The notes: a model not told the origin generated them from the letters alone. A stretch of 5,353 nucleotides of DNA from JBBSBY01 sp038250835 (GCA_038250835.1 JBBSBY010000142.1:1-5353), one strand, 5' to 3'; positions 1 through 5,353 are shown, counted from the stretch's first letter. Made by a program: numbers and translations.

Positions 1-1
1 A

Positions 2-136
2 ATTTGCAACAACAGCAAGGCTAAAGAGTATTTAAAATGGACACCAAAATATTCTTTAGAGGCGGGGTTGGATCAAGTGATTGAATACATAAGCGCACAC
101 CCCGGCATGATAAAAACCAAAAATTACGTGGTGTAA
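2..136 (+). CDS. NAD-dependent epimerase/dehydratase family protein, C-terminal end (partial)
   Basis: An open frame enters from the left edge and ends at TAA 134-136, leaving 44 visible codons. The residues KAKEYLKWTPKYSLEAGL, followed by DQVIEYI, match the closing segment of extended short-chain dehydrogenases (UDP-glucose 4-epimerase and dTDP-glucose 4,6-dehydratase relatives). In these the last helix follows a 'LGWxPxxSLEEGL' signature. The Rossmann NAD site and the catalytic Tyr-x-x-x-Lys lie outside the window, so substrate and reaction cannot be set. Members act in the cytoplasm on nucleotide-linked sugars. The gene converges on the sugar-type aminotransferase at 192-1331 with 55 bases between their stops, which supports a nucleotide-sugar role for both. 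Family-level assignment is fairly sure from this short but characteristic tail; the exact enzyme is unknown. Confidence 0.72.
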   Translation: MCNNSKAKEYLKWTPKYSLEAGLDQVIEYISAHPGMIKTKNYVV

Positions 137-191
137 AATGATTTATTTCTTTCATGTGGGCCATCTTCACCAATTCAATAAACATTTATTT

Positions 192-1331
192 TTAACCGGA
201 GTAAAATTGTTTCACGGCCTGACAAACGAAAGCCAGGTCCTTATCAGTCATACTTGGATATAAAGGAAGAGTGACCTCACCTGCTGCAACCAGCTCGGTA
301 ACGGGAAGTTGGCTGCCCTCAGATGGGAAATCCGCATACGAAGTAAACTTGTGTATTGGGGGATAGTGAATACTGGTCTGAATACCCAAATGTTTCATAT
401 GCTCCATAAATGCTGGTCGTTTTTGGGAGTCGTCCAATAGAATCGGAAAAATATGACAGCCGGATTCACTAATCATCCCATCCGAAAAAGGAAATGTAAT
501 TGGTAAGCCCACATTGAGCTCACTGCGCATCGATCTTGTCAATTCTCTACGGCGCCGGTTATTTTTATTAAGTTTAGCCAACTGTGCTTTCCCGAGAGAA
601 GCCCGTAATTCATCAATTCTGTAGTTGAAGCCTGTTCGCAAAACATCGTAGCTGAAACAATGCCCAAGGTGGCGGTCCCATGTCAGCGCAGTCATTCCGT
701 GAGACCGCAACAGCGAAATCTGTCGGGCGGTTTCCTCGTTGTTTGTGACTATCATTCCACCTTCTGCGGATGTCATGTTCTTGTTTGAATAAAAACTGAA
801 GCATCCGGCGTCTCCCCATGCTCCTAAGGCTTTTCCGTTAAAAAAAGCCCCGGGAGCGTGCGCCGCATCTTCAATGAGCTTGAGGCCTCGACCTTTAACA
901 AGAGTTTGAATTTTATCCATTTGACATGGAAAGCCTGCATAGTGAACAACTATAACACCTGCCGTTGCCGGTCTAATTTTGGATTCAATACTCCCTACCG
1001 ATATATTCCAGTCATTTAATCCTGAAATTTCAGCAAACACGGGAACGGCGCCTACATACCTGACGGCATTGGCTGTGGCTACAAAAGTAAGCGAAGGGAG
1101 TATGACTTCATCACCGGGTCCGATACCCAACGCCAAAAGAGATAGATGCAAAGCGGCCGTTCCGGATGAAACGGCAATGGCATGTTCAGACCCCAAATAG
1201 TTAGCGAATTCCTTTTCAAAGGCGTGTGTTTCAGGTCCCATGGTTACCCAACCTGAATCCAGAACTCTTTTGACCGCTTCGTATTCCGCATCTGAAAAAC
1301 ATGTCTTCGACAAAGGCACTTTCCAGTTCAT
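192..1331 (-). CDS. DegT/DnrJ/EryC1/StrS family PLP-dependent aminotransferase
   Basis: A 379-residue protein, the usual full length for this fold-type I sugar aminotransferase family. It likely transfers an amino group, typically from glutamate, to a keto-sugar bound to a nucleotide, in the cytoplasm. Visible landmarks in order: SSGTAALH at 55-62 (cofactor phosphate loop), the GDEVILPSLTFVAT segment at 73-86, IEDAAHA at 153-159 with Asp155 placed to contact the pyridine nitrogen, CFSFYSNKNMTSAEGG at 177-192 with Lys184 as the probable Schiff-base lysine, RSHG at 209-212, and GFNYRIDELRASLG at 234-247. The C-terminal part includes IHYPPIH at 321-327, seen in many members. No residue expected for catalysis is missing. 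The start at 1331 gives the standard N-terminus (sGWVTmGPET followed by FEKEF), but the ribosome site before it is weak (GACGG-like). ArnB-, PseC- and perosamine-synthase-type enzymes share these motifs, so the sugar product cannot be named. Confidence 0.95.
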   Translation of the reverse strand: MNWKVPLSKTCFSDAEYEAVKRVLDSGWVTMGPETHAFEKEFANYLGSEHAIAVSSGTAALHLSLLALGIGPGDEVILPSLTFVATANAVRYVGAVPVFAEISGLNDWNISVGSIESKIRPATAGVIVVHYAGFPCQMDKIQTLVKGRGLKLIEDAAHAPGAFFNGKALGAWGDAGCFSFYSNKNMTSAEGGMIVTNNEETARQISLLRSHGMTALTWDRHLGHCFSYDVLRTGFNYRIDELRASLGKAQLAKLNKNNRRRRELTRSMRSELNVGLPITFPFSDGMISESGCHIFPILLDDSQKRPAFMEHMKHLGIQTSIHYPPIHKFTSYADFPSEGSQLPVTELVAAGEVTLPLYPSMTDKDLAFVCQAVKQFYSG

Positions 1332-1517
1332 TTTGCACCGTCTATTCTAAGTATTCATTCCCACTCAGGGGTATCGAATATATGTGTGGTCAAAGTGATT
1401 CATTACTCGTATCTTACTGAAGATTTGCATCCAACGCATAGAGACATGCCGACAATGATAGATGCTATTTTTAAATCCCTTACCTATCACTTTACCGCCC
1501 TGTGCGACAAACAAGTT

Positions 1518-1544
1518 TTGCCAATTAGATAATTCCGATATAAT
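1518..1544 (+). promoter_or_regulatory. Possible sigma70-type promoter
   Basis: TTGCCA at 1518-1523 differs from the -35 consensus by one base, and a perfect TATAAT lies at 1539-1544. The 15-base spacer is shorter than the preferred 17, so the pairing is doubtful. A perfect -10 box can occur by chance in such AT-rich DNA. If real, transcription would start near 1551, shortly before the hairpin with T-run at 1580-1609, giving a very short RNA or a read-through leader toward the gene at 2019. Confidence 0.3.
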
Positions 1545-1579
1545 ATACAGAGTGGCATGATATGCTGTATTTACATGAA

Positions 1580-1609
1580 AAGCGCCTCCCGTTCGCTTGT
1601 TCTTTTTTT
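1580..1609 (+). terminator. Weak terminator-like hairpin with T-run
   Basis: AAGCG (1580-1584) can pair with CGCTT (1594-1598) around a nine-base loop. Four bases later comes an uninterrupted run of seven T (1603-1609). The stem is only five base pairs and the T-run is not flush with it, so the termination signal is modest. No coding region ends just upstream; the only candidate transcript would start at the promoter-like boxes near 1518-1544. Confidence 0.3.
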
Positions 1610-1724
1610 AGTATATTAACCGATATCCGCCTAAAGCTCGATTGTTAAACACTTTGCGTCCCCTGACAATTAAAAATGGTTGTCGCATTTGACACATTCT
1701 TTTCAGTATGCGCCAAATCTTCAT

Positions 1725-1800
1725 GAATTCCAACGCTCATTGATGGAGTTTCATCAATTGGTCTTTATACACGAATTCTGCCTGCAAGTTGATGAAGTTT
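1725..1800 (+). repeat. Degenerate direct repeat, period about 48-49 bases
   Basis: GAATTC occurs at 1725-1730 and again at 1773-1778, 48 bases apart. The following block TTGATGGAGTTT (1740-1751) recurs as TTGATGAAGTTT (1789-1800), 49 bases apart. The bases between these anchors have diverged. The same order and near-equal spacing suggest an old tandem duplication or paired regulator sites rather than coincidence, but the unmatched interior keeps confidence low. Confidence 0.35.
1739..1758. repeat. 7-bp perfect inverted repeat
   Basis: ATTGATG (1739-1745) and CATCAAT (1752-1758) are exact inverted copies separated by six bases. Twenty bases with this symmetry suit a dimeric helix-turn-helix regulator or a small hairpin. 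The left half recurs in direct orientation as TTGATGAAGTTT at 1789-1800 (11 of 12 identical to 1740-1751), just upstream of the promoter-like boxes at 1813-1842. Operator function is inference; the symmetry itself is plain in the sequence. Confidence 0.45.
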
Positions 1801-1812
1801 AAAGGAACATAA

Positions 1813-1842
1813 TTGACAACATACGCTTACTGATGCTACAAA
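1813..1842 (+). promoter_or_regulatory. Probable promoter of the 981-residue protein gene
   Basis: A perfect TTGACA at 1813-1818 is followed after 18 bases by TACAAA at 1837-1842 (four of six matches to TATAAT). The TG at 1834-1835, one base before it, makes an extended -10. This is the best-organised sigma70-like pair upstream of the gene at 2019. Transcription would begin around 1849-1850, leaving a leader of about 170 bases that contains the hairpins at 1906-1940. The assignment rests on consensus matching by eye only. Confidence 0.42.
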
Positions 1843-1905
1843 ATATCATTTTAGCGCACTAAATCCTACTTATTCAGTCTATCGTTTGAATTAAAAATCT
1901 CAGTG

Positions 1906-1929
1906 GTGGTTGGTAACCACTTTTTCTTT
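1906..1929 (+). terminator. Leader hairpin with T-run (attenuator-like)
   Basis: GTGGTT (1906-1911) and AACCAC (1915-1920) form a perfect six-base-pair stem with a GGT triloop, followed at once by TTTTTCTTT (1921-1929). An alternative register pairs AGTGGT (1902-1907) with ACCACT (1916-1921). The form is that of an intrinsic terminator. It lies 90 bases before the start codon and downstream of the best promoter candidate, so it could act as an attenuator of the large gene. It could equally end a separate upstream transcript. Confidence 0.5.
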
Positions 1930-1940
1930 GGTGGACAAAG
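1926..1940 (+). promoter_or_regulatory. Small second leader hairpin with loop complementary to the ribosome-site region
   Basis: CTTTG (1926-1930) pairs with CAAAG (1936-1940) around the loop GTGGA. The bases GTGGAC (1931-1936) are an exact reverse complement of GTCCAC (2011-2016), which overlaps the last two bases of the Shine-Dalgarno sequence of the large gene. GTGG (1931-1934) could also pair with CCAC (1917-1920) of the hairpin just before. These options are mutually exclusive, so a switching leader is possible. This is inference from complementarity alone. Confidence 0.3.
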
Positions 1941-2005
1941 ATCAGCCATAAAGTCGGTCATCTATTCTATTGCTTCAAATTGGCTCATATTGATTTATAA
2001 GTTTC

Positions 2006-2012
2006 AGGAGGT
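2006..2012 (+). promoter_or_regulatory. Strong Shine-Dalgarno sequence
   Basis: AGGAGGT lies six bases before the ATG at 2019, the full anti-16S complement at a favourable distance. It decides the start of the 981-residue protein and indicates a canonical bacterial ribosome site. Its last two bases fall within GTCCAC (2011-2016), which can pair with the leader loop at 1931-1936. Confidence 0.88.
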
Positions 2013-2018
2013 CCACGC

Positions 2019-4964
2019 ATGTCGCCGTTACGCTCCACTGCCGGCGCTAAGCCCTTGTTTGCGCTTTTAATATCGATTTTGTGCGCCCTAGATTTTTGCG
2101 CAGCGTCCAATTTGTTTGCTCAAATGAACGCATCCACAGCAGATGGGCGGCACATTATAATTGCGTATGATTCATCAACCGACATGGCCGGCGAGCGTGG
2201 ACGTCGTCCGGATCGACAAAAGCTTGGCCGATTAAACGACTACCTTCTCAAAATTATTTATGACAAAATTCCCCCGGCGCCGGCACGTACAAAGAAGCTT
2301 GGCTCGGAAACAATTGCCGGTACGGGATACGGTTTTGATCAACCACTTTACGCCAGAGGGGCAGCCTTAACCTACTTCACCTTTTCTGACGAACCTCGTT
2401 ATATTTTTGTAGCCAAACAGGAATTTGTGCCGAGCGAAAAATTTGAAAAAATGCTGCCTTCGGCATTTAAAGGGGCCTCAGGATTAGATGTGTGCGCTAA
2501 AGCCGAAGCCTTTCAAAACTTGCGCCTAAATGATTTGAAAACGTATTTGATAATAGTTGGGAGTTTAAAACAAATAAATAATGCAGCCGGCTCCGACCGG
2601 AAAAGAGACTGCGAGGTCAGGTTGGCCGGCTTTGAATCCAACCACAAAGCTGTTCTTAGTTATTCTCAGAACATCGAAAACGGCTTTTTCATCAAGATTT
2701 ATACCTTGGAAGGATCAGAAGGGCCTTACACGTTTTTCCTGACGAAAGATGAACAAAAGTTACCTTCGGTCCTCACCTTCAGCAGATCAGGAAATCAGGC
2801 GATTCTTGATCCCGGTTTTAAATTACTAGCTAACCAAAATATTAAACGCGATTACAGAATCTCGAACGTTATTGCCGTAGTTCACAAGAAAGACAAAGAA
2901 AGAGTAGAAAAGGAAGTGAGCCTCGGCGGGCCGCTAAACCGGAACACAGCGCCGCTTCAAGGCCTAACCTTACCTCAATCGCTTATCAATGATAACTACG
3001 CTGTTGATTTGGAAATCGGATATGTAATTCCCGGCGCCAAAGGTAACAGGGGTCAACCGAAGCTGGATTACTTCGTCATCAGAAATTTGGCTATGTCCTT
3101 TAACGAAAAAGAGCAATCGCCAATATCCCAGCCCCCATTATCGATTGTAAATCCTGATAGAGTGAATAATCCAACCATAGACACTACGCCTGAACCCAAA
3201 CCTGAAGGCAATTTCGCCGCTGAAATGGAGTCCGCCAAACCGGTAGACACACGTCCAGGCGCAGATGCCCAACCTCCGAGGCCCACCGCCCAAACGCCTG
3301 AGCCGAAGCAGTCTAAACCTGAGTTAGTCTTCTCCTGTAAAGACCCGCAAGCTTCCGATGCGGTGGTTTTCACAAAAATCGACTCAGGATTAGAAGTTAA
3401 AGTATGCGCCATAGACGCTAAAGGAGAGCTTCCCCCAGGCTTCAAAATTCAAAAGGCGAGTTTGATGGTCGGATCGACCGCAATTCCATTAAAGATGACG
3501 AAAGCGGACCTCGGCCGCCCAATTCAGACAACAATTGACAAAGGGCAATGGGAAAACCTTTTATCCTCTCCCAAATCAGGCAAAATTGAAATCGTATACA
3601 CTGCTGAAGGGCAATCGGAGCCAAAGCCCGTAAATATTACAGTGGACGTGGCCCCGCCGCCTCTCCCAAAGAAAGTTGAAGCGCCGGCGGATATCTTCAT
3701 GATTGTGACTGATCCTGCGGCGACTAAACCAGAGGATGTCATCCCCGCCAAATGGAACGCTGAAGGGTTAAAGATTAACGACTTTTACGTCAAACCCAAA
3801 TCGGACGTGCCGCCTGAGCTTATGGCTGAGCTTAAAGACGTTCAGTTTAAGATTGCGGGCCTTGTATCAAGGGAAGGTAAGGTCAACCAGTTTCCACTCA
3901 AATTGGATTTGGAAATTAAGCATAATGAATTGGGGAAAATAGCCCCTGGAAAAAATGAACTGGAATTCACATTTGATTTTAAGACGGCTGATTCCCAAAC
4001 TCCTGAATCCAGGACGTTAAAAGTCGCCGTCGATTTCCCAAAAATAGCCGGCCCAAAGTTTATTTTAACGTTGAGATCTGATGAGAAAAAACCTGCGACT
4101 GTAATACCGGCAAAGAAGATTGACGACGCGATCGAAGTCTCGAATTTGGCTCTTAAAACAGTGCAGCCAAACGGTTTGGAGAGCATTGGAAAAGTTCAAA
4201 TGCTCTCCAATAATAAAGTCTTGCACACATGGGAGAAGAAAGCTGTTTCCAAACTTGGATATCTTTCAAGCGCAGTCATTCCCGACGCCAAGCTGGATCA
4301 AAGCTCAGGAGATATACCTGTATCCTTCAAAGTGTTTTACAACCAGGCCGGTAAGGCCGACGAGGGGATTGCGCCTGTTCCCGGCGGGGTTTTAAGCGTA
4401 CCCTGCGGGTGGCCGTGGCCGTTTTCGGCTCTGGAAGGTATACTCCCGTGCATACCATTTTTAGCGTTACTCGGAATTTTGGTGCTGCTTCCTCTGCTGA
4501 TTCTTCTGGGACTGTTTATAATGCTTATTGGCAGAAAAAAGAAAGTTCCAATTTATTTTGCTTTGGAAGCCCTGGATCGCTCCGATTTCGACGATCAAAC
4601 ATTCATCAGTCCGGTCTTTGAATTAAACGCCGGCGAAAGACTTGCTCTCGGAGACGGCGGCGGCTCGAAAGAGACATGGGATCTAAACTGTCCCAATTTC
4701 TTTGTGGAAGCAAAATCGGCGTCTTCCTTGGGTAAAAAGGCATTGTATTTAGGTGAAACCGGCCAACTTTCAGCAATGAAACTGATGCCGGGCAGAGAGT
4801 ATCCGATAACTTGCGAGGGTAATTTTGAAGTCATCCTCAAGCTCACTGAATTCGCGAAAAAACCTGCAGAGTGGAATCCTACGCCTTTGCCCAAGCGCCA
4901 AGTTACAGAAACGGCTCCAAACCAGGGCGATATTCAAAATGGGGATGAATTTGAATTTACATAA
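2019..4964 (+). CDS. Exported single-pass membrane protein with vWA-like N-terminus and tandem beta-rich repeats
   Basis: A 981-residue protein I do not recognise as a named family. Residues 1-30 are a signal peptide: basic start, hydrophobic core 12-28, and a likely cut after CAAS. Residues 44-240 resemble a von Willebrand A fold: strand HIIIAYDSSTDM (45-56), a following helix, GAALTYFTFSDE (114-125), TYLIIVGS (175-182) and FFIKIYTLEG (223-232). The metal motif reads DSSTD instead of DxSxS, so metal binding is doubtful. A Pro/Glu/Lys-rich linker spans 366-435. Three related beta-rich units follow at about 436-544, 558-673 and 679-793. A hydrophobic stretch at 805-837, ended by GRKKK, is a transmembrane segment, leaving a cytosolic tail of about 140 residues. 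The inferred topology is most of the protein outside the inner membrane and the tail inside. Cys pairs C159/C198 and C440/C463 could form disulfides. The strong ribosome site fixes the start. The gene stands alone with a terminator after it. A scaffold, adhesion or signalling role is possible; the substrate is unknown. Confidence 0.9.
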   Translation: MSPLRSTAGAKPLFALLISILCALDFCAASNLFAQMNASTADGRHIIIAYDSSTDMAGERGRRPDRQKLGRLNDYLLKIIYDKIPPAPARTKKLGSETIAGTGYGFDQPLYARGAALTYFTFSDEPRYIFVAKQEFVPSEKFEKMLPSAFKGASGLDVCAKAEAFQNLRLNDLKTYLIIVGSLKQINNAAGSDRKRDCEVRLAGFESNHKAVLSYSQNIENGFFIKIYTLEGSEGPYTFFLTKDEQKLPSVLTFSRSGNQAILDPGFKLLANQNIKRDYRISNVIAVVHKKDKERVEKEVSLGGPLNRNTAPLQGLTLPQSLINDNYAVDLEIGYVIPGAKGNRGQPKLDYFVIRNLAMSFNEKEQSPISQPPLSIVNPDRVNNPTIDTTPEPKPEGNFAAEMESAKPVDTRPGADAQPPRPTAQTPEPKQSKPELVFSCKDPQASDAVVFTKIDSGLEVKVCAIDAKGELPPGFKIQKASLMVGSTAIPLKMTKADLGRPIQTTIDKGQWENLLSSPKSGKIEIVYTAEGQSEPKPVNITVDVAPPPLPKKVEAPADIFMIVTDPAATKPEDVIPAKWNAEGLKINDFYVKPKSDVPPELMAELKDVQFKIAGLVSREGKVNQFPLKLDLEIKHNELGKIAPGKNELEFTFDFKTADSQTPESRTLKVAVDFPKIAGPKFILTLRSDEKKPATVIPAKKIDDAIEVSNLALKTVQPNGLESIGKVQMLSNNKVLHTWEKKAVSKLGYLSSAVIPDAKLDQSSGDIPVSFKVFYNQAGKADEGIAPVPGGVLSVPCGWPWPFSALEGILPCIPFLALLGILVLLPLLILLGLFIMLIGRKKKVPIYFALEALDRSDFDDQTFISPVFELNAGERLALGDGGGSKETWDLNCPNFFVEAKSASSLGKKALYLGETGQLSAMKLMPGREYPITCEGNFEVILKLTEFAKKPAEWNPTPLPKRQVTETAPNQGDIQNGDEFEFT

Positions 4965-4970
4965 AAAGCG

Positions 4971-4996
4971 AGGCGCCGCGAAGGTGCCTTTACTTA
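4971..4996 (+). terminator. Probable intrinsic terminator of the large gene
   Basis: Six bases after the TAA at 4962-4964, AGGCGCC (4971-4977) pairs with GGTGCCT (4983-4989). The stem is seven base pairs with one G-T wobble around a GCGAA loop, followed by TTTACTT. The stem is strong and the position is ideal, but the T-tract is short and interrupted. It suggests the large gene is the last or only gene of its transcript. Confidence 0.6.
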
Positions 4997-5000
4997 AAAA

Positions 5001-5183
5001 TATTTGATTAGTTTCGTAACTTTACAAATTTTCGATCGGTAATAACACTAATAATTATTGCGAAGTGTTATAAAACATGACTTCATGCGTGGGTTTAGCA
5101 ATCCGATGAAAACTTTCCAGGCGCAAGTGTATTTGTACTTCGGAATAATACCAAAAAAGCGCAATAAAAGCATAAATTGTCTA
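5001..5183. other. AT-rich intergenic stretch without a gene
   Basis: Between the terminator of the large gene and the GC hairpin at 5184-5200 I see no coding sequence with a ribosome site or a recognisable product. The only structure noted is the dyad at 5042-5071. The flanking genes converge, so no promoter is required here. Confidence 0.55.
5042..5071. repeat. 8-bp inverted repeat with AT-rich centre
   Basis: ATAACACT (5042-5049) and AGTGTTAT (5064-5071) are exact inverted copies. The 14 bases between them contain the self-complementary AATAATTATT. It could be a hairpin at the end of transcripts or a protein-binding site. No T-run follows on either strand, which argues against an intrinsic terminator. 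Confidence 0.45.
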
Positions 5184-5200
5184 CGGGGGAGCCTCCCCCG
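5184..5200 (-). terminator. GC-rich hairpin after the right-edge gene, probable terminator
   Basis: CGGGGGA (5184-5190) and TCCCCCG (5194-5200) form a perfect seven-base-pair stem with a three-base loop. Read on the - strand it lies 10 bases after the TGA of the Cys-rich protein and is followed by AATTTATGC, then T-rich sequence. The stem is very stable but the T-tract is not immediate, so termination is likely but not certain. It could also serve as a transcript 3'-end stabiliser. Confidence 0.5.
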
Positions 5201-5210
5201 ACGGAGTCTA

Positions 5211-5353
5211 TCAACTGGGCGACTCAGGTCGAGCAGGTTCGCAGGTGTCGCAACTATCGCAAGAGCTACAACCGAGGGTGTGCAAGGCCCGCTGATTCTC
5301 TTCAAACGTCGGCCCTAAAGCTTCTATATGATTTTTGCCGCACACGGGACAAT
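5211..5353 (-). CDS. Cys-rich zinc-ribbon-like protein, C-terminal end (partial)
   Basis: A frame entering from the right edge on the - strand has 46 complete codons before TGA (5211-5213). The visible residues begin with CPVCGKNHIEAL, a zinc-knuckle form (CPxCG), and run through a charged helix-like stretch (TFEENQRAL) to CSSCDSCDTC. That gives four cysteines in exact three-residue steps, followed by a polar Pro/Glu tail. Two CxxC pairs about 30 residues apart fit a zinc ribbon. The extra CxxC steps could alternatively hold a second metal or an iron-sulfur cluster. The regular DNA pattern TCGCANNNN, repeated every nine bases, underlies the Cys run. The opposite strand is also open here but shows no family features. 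Start, length and function lie beyond the window. The metal-binding inference is reasonable; any role is unknown. Confidence 0.6.
   Translation of the reverse strand, partial: CPVCGKNHIEALGPTFEENQRALHTLGCSSCDSCDTCEPARPESPS

Larger units (their letters stand above)
1332..2018. other. Long intergenic region between divergent genes
   Basis: This 687-base spacer separates the starts of the aminotransferase (left, - strand) and the 981-residue protein (right, + strand). I found no frame that looks like a protein. It is AT-rich by eye and contains two promoter-like pairs reading right, a hairpin with a seven-T run, a 7-bp perfect inverted repeat, a degenerate direct repeat, and a leader hairpin directly before the large gene. 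Each is listed separately. No tRNA or rRNA signature was seen. Confidence 0.7.

Noticed and set aside
177..193. AATAA/TTATT hairpin with T residues between the convergent stops
   Set aside because: The stem is five A-T pairs only and overlaps the aminotransferase stop codon; too weak to call a terminator.
1557..1619. Small + strand frame of 20 codons after TATAAT
   Set aside because: Only a three-base GAG precedes the ATG, it overlaps the hairpin and T-run, and the peptide has no recognisable feature.
3068..3751. Three - strand open frames within the large gene
   Set aside because: They are low-complexity shadows of the + strand coding sequence, with Ser/Gly-rich translations and no ribosome sites.
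5215..5265. tRNA-like GGTTCGCAGG segment
   Set aside because: It resembles a T-arm by chance; there is no acceptor stem, anticodon arm or CCA, and the stretch is explained by - strand coding.
5048..5305. Open - strand frame of 85 codons
   Set aside because: It overlaps the Cys-rich frame in another phase, passes through the terminator-like hairpin, and shows no recognisable motif.
5058..5318. Open + strand frame of 86 codons
   Set aside because: It starts with TTG inside a dyad, reads through the GC hairpin, has no ribosome site, and is Arg/Ser-rich without family features. The - strand frame with CPVCG and CxxC motifs explains its right half better.
1..5353. CRISPR array, insertion sequence, integrase or phage genes
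   Set aside because: No regularly spaced repeats of CRISPR length, no transposase or integrase motifs, and no terminal inverted repeats flanking a gene were seen.

Overview
The window looks like chromosomal DNA from a bacterium with canonical Shine-Dalgarno signals (AGGAGGT six bases before the 981-codon gene). Base composition is moderate: coding stretches are mixed and the spacers are AT-richer by eye. A secreted, membrane-anchored multidomain protein and a nucleotide-sugar locus fit a polysaccharide-making bacterium. Nothing here fixes the phylum, and I do not name one.

Layout from left to right: (1) Positions 2-136, + strand, are the last 44 codons of an extended short-chain dehydrogenase (NAD-dependent sugar epimerase/dehydratase type). 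(2) Positions 192-1331, - strand, hold a complete DegT/DnrJ/EryC1/StrS family PLP aminotransferase that converges on it. Together these are probably the edge of a nucleotide-sugar or surface-polysaccharide locus. (3) Positions 1332-2018 form a long spacer between two divergent genes. It has no convincing gene, but it holds promoter-like boxes, inverted and degenerate direct repeats, and a hairpin plus T-run in the probable leader of the next gene. (4) Positions 2019-4964, + strand, encode a 981-residue exported protein. It has a signal peptide, an N-terminal domain resembling a von Willebrand A fold with a broken metal site, a proline-rich linker, three tandem related beta-rich repeats, one transmembrane segment close to the C-terminal end, and a cytosolic tail. 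I do not recognise it as a named family. (5) A hairpin after its stop is a likely terminator. The 5001-5183 stretch then holds only a dyad symmetry. (6) Positions 5211-5353, - strand, are the C-terminal end of a Cys-rich, zinc-ribbon-like protein that runs off the right edge, with a strong GC hairpin 10 bases past its stop.

The two sugar genes plausibly act in one pathway, although they are convergent and so not one operon. The large protein is transcribed alone and shows no sequence-based link to the sugar genes. The most interesting parts are its architecture, its possibly regulated leader, and the CxxCxxCxxC tail at the right edge.
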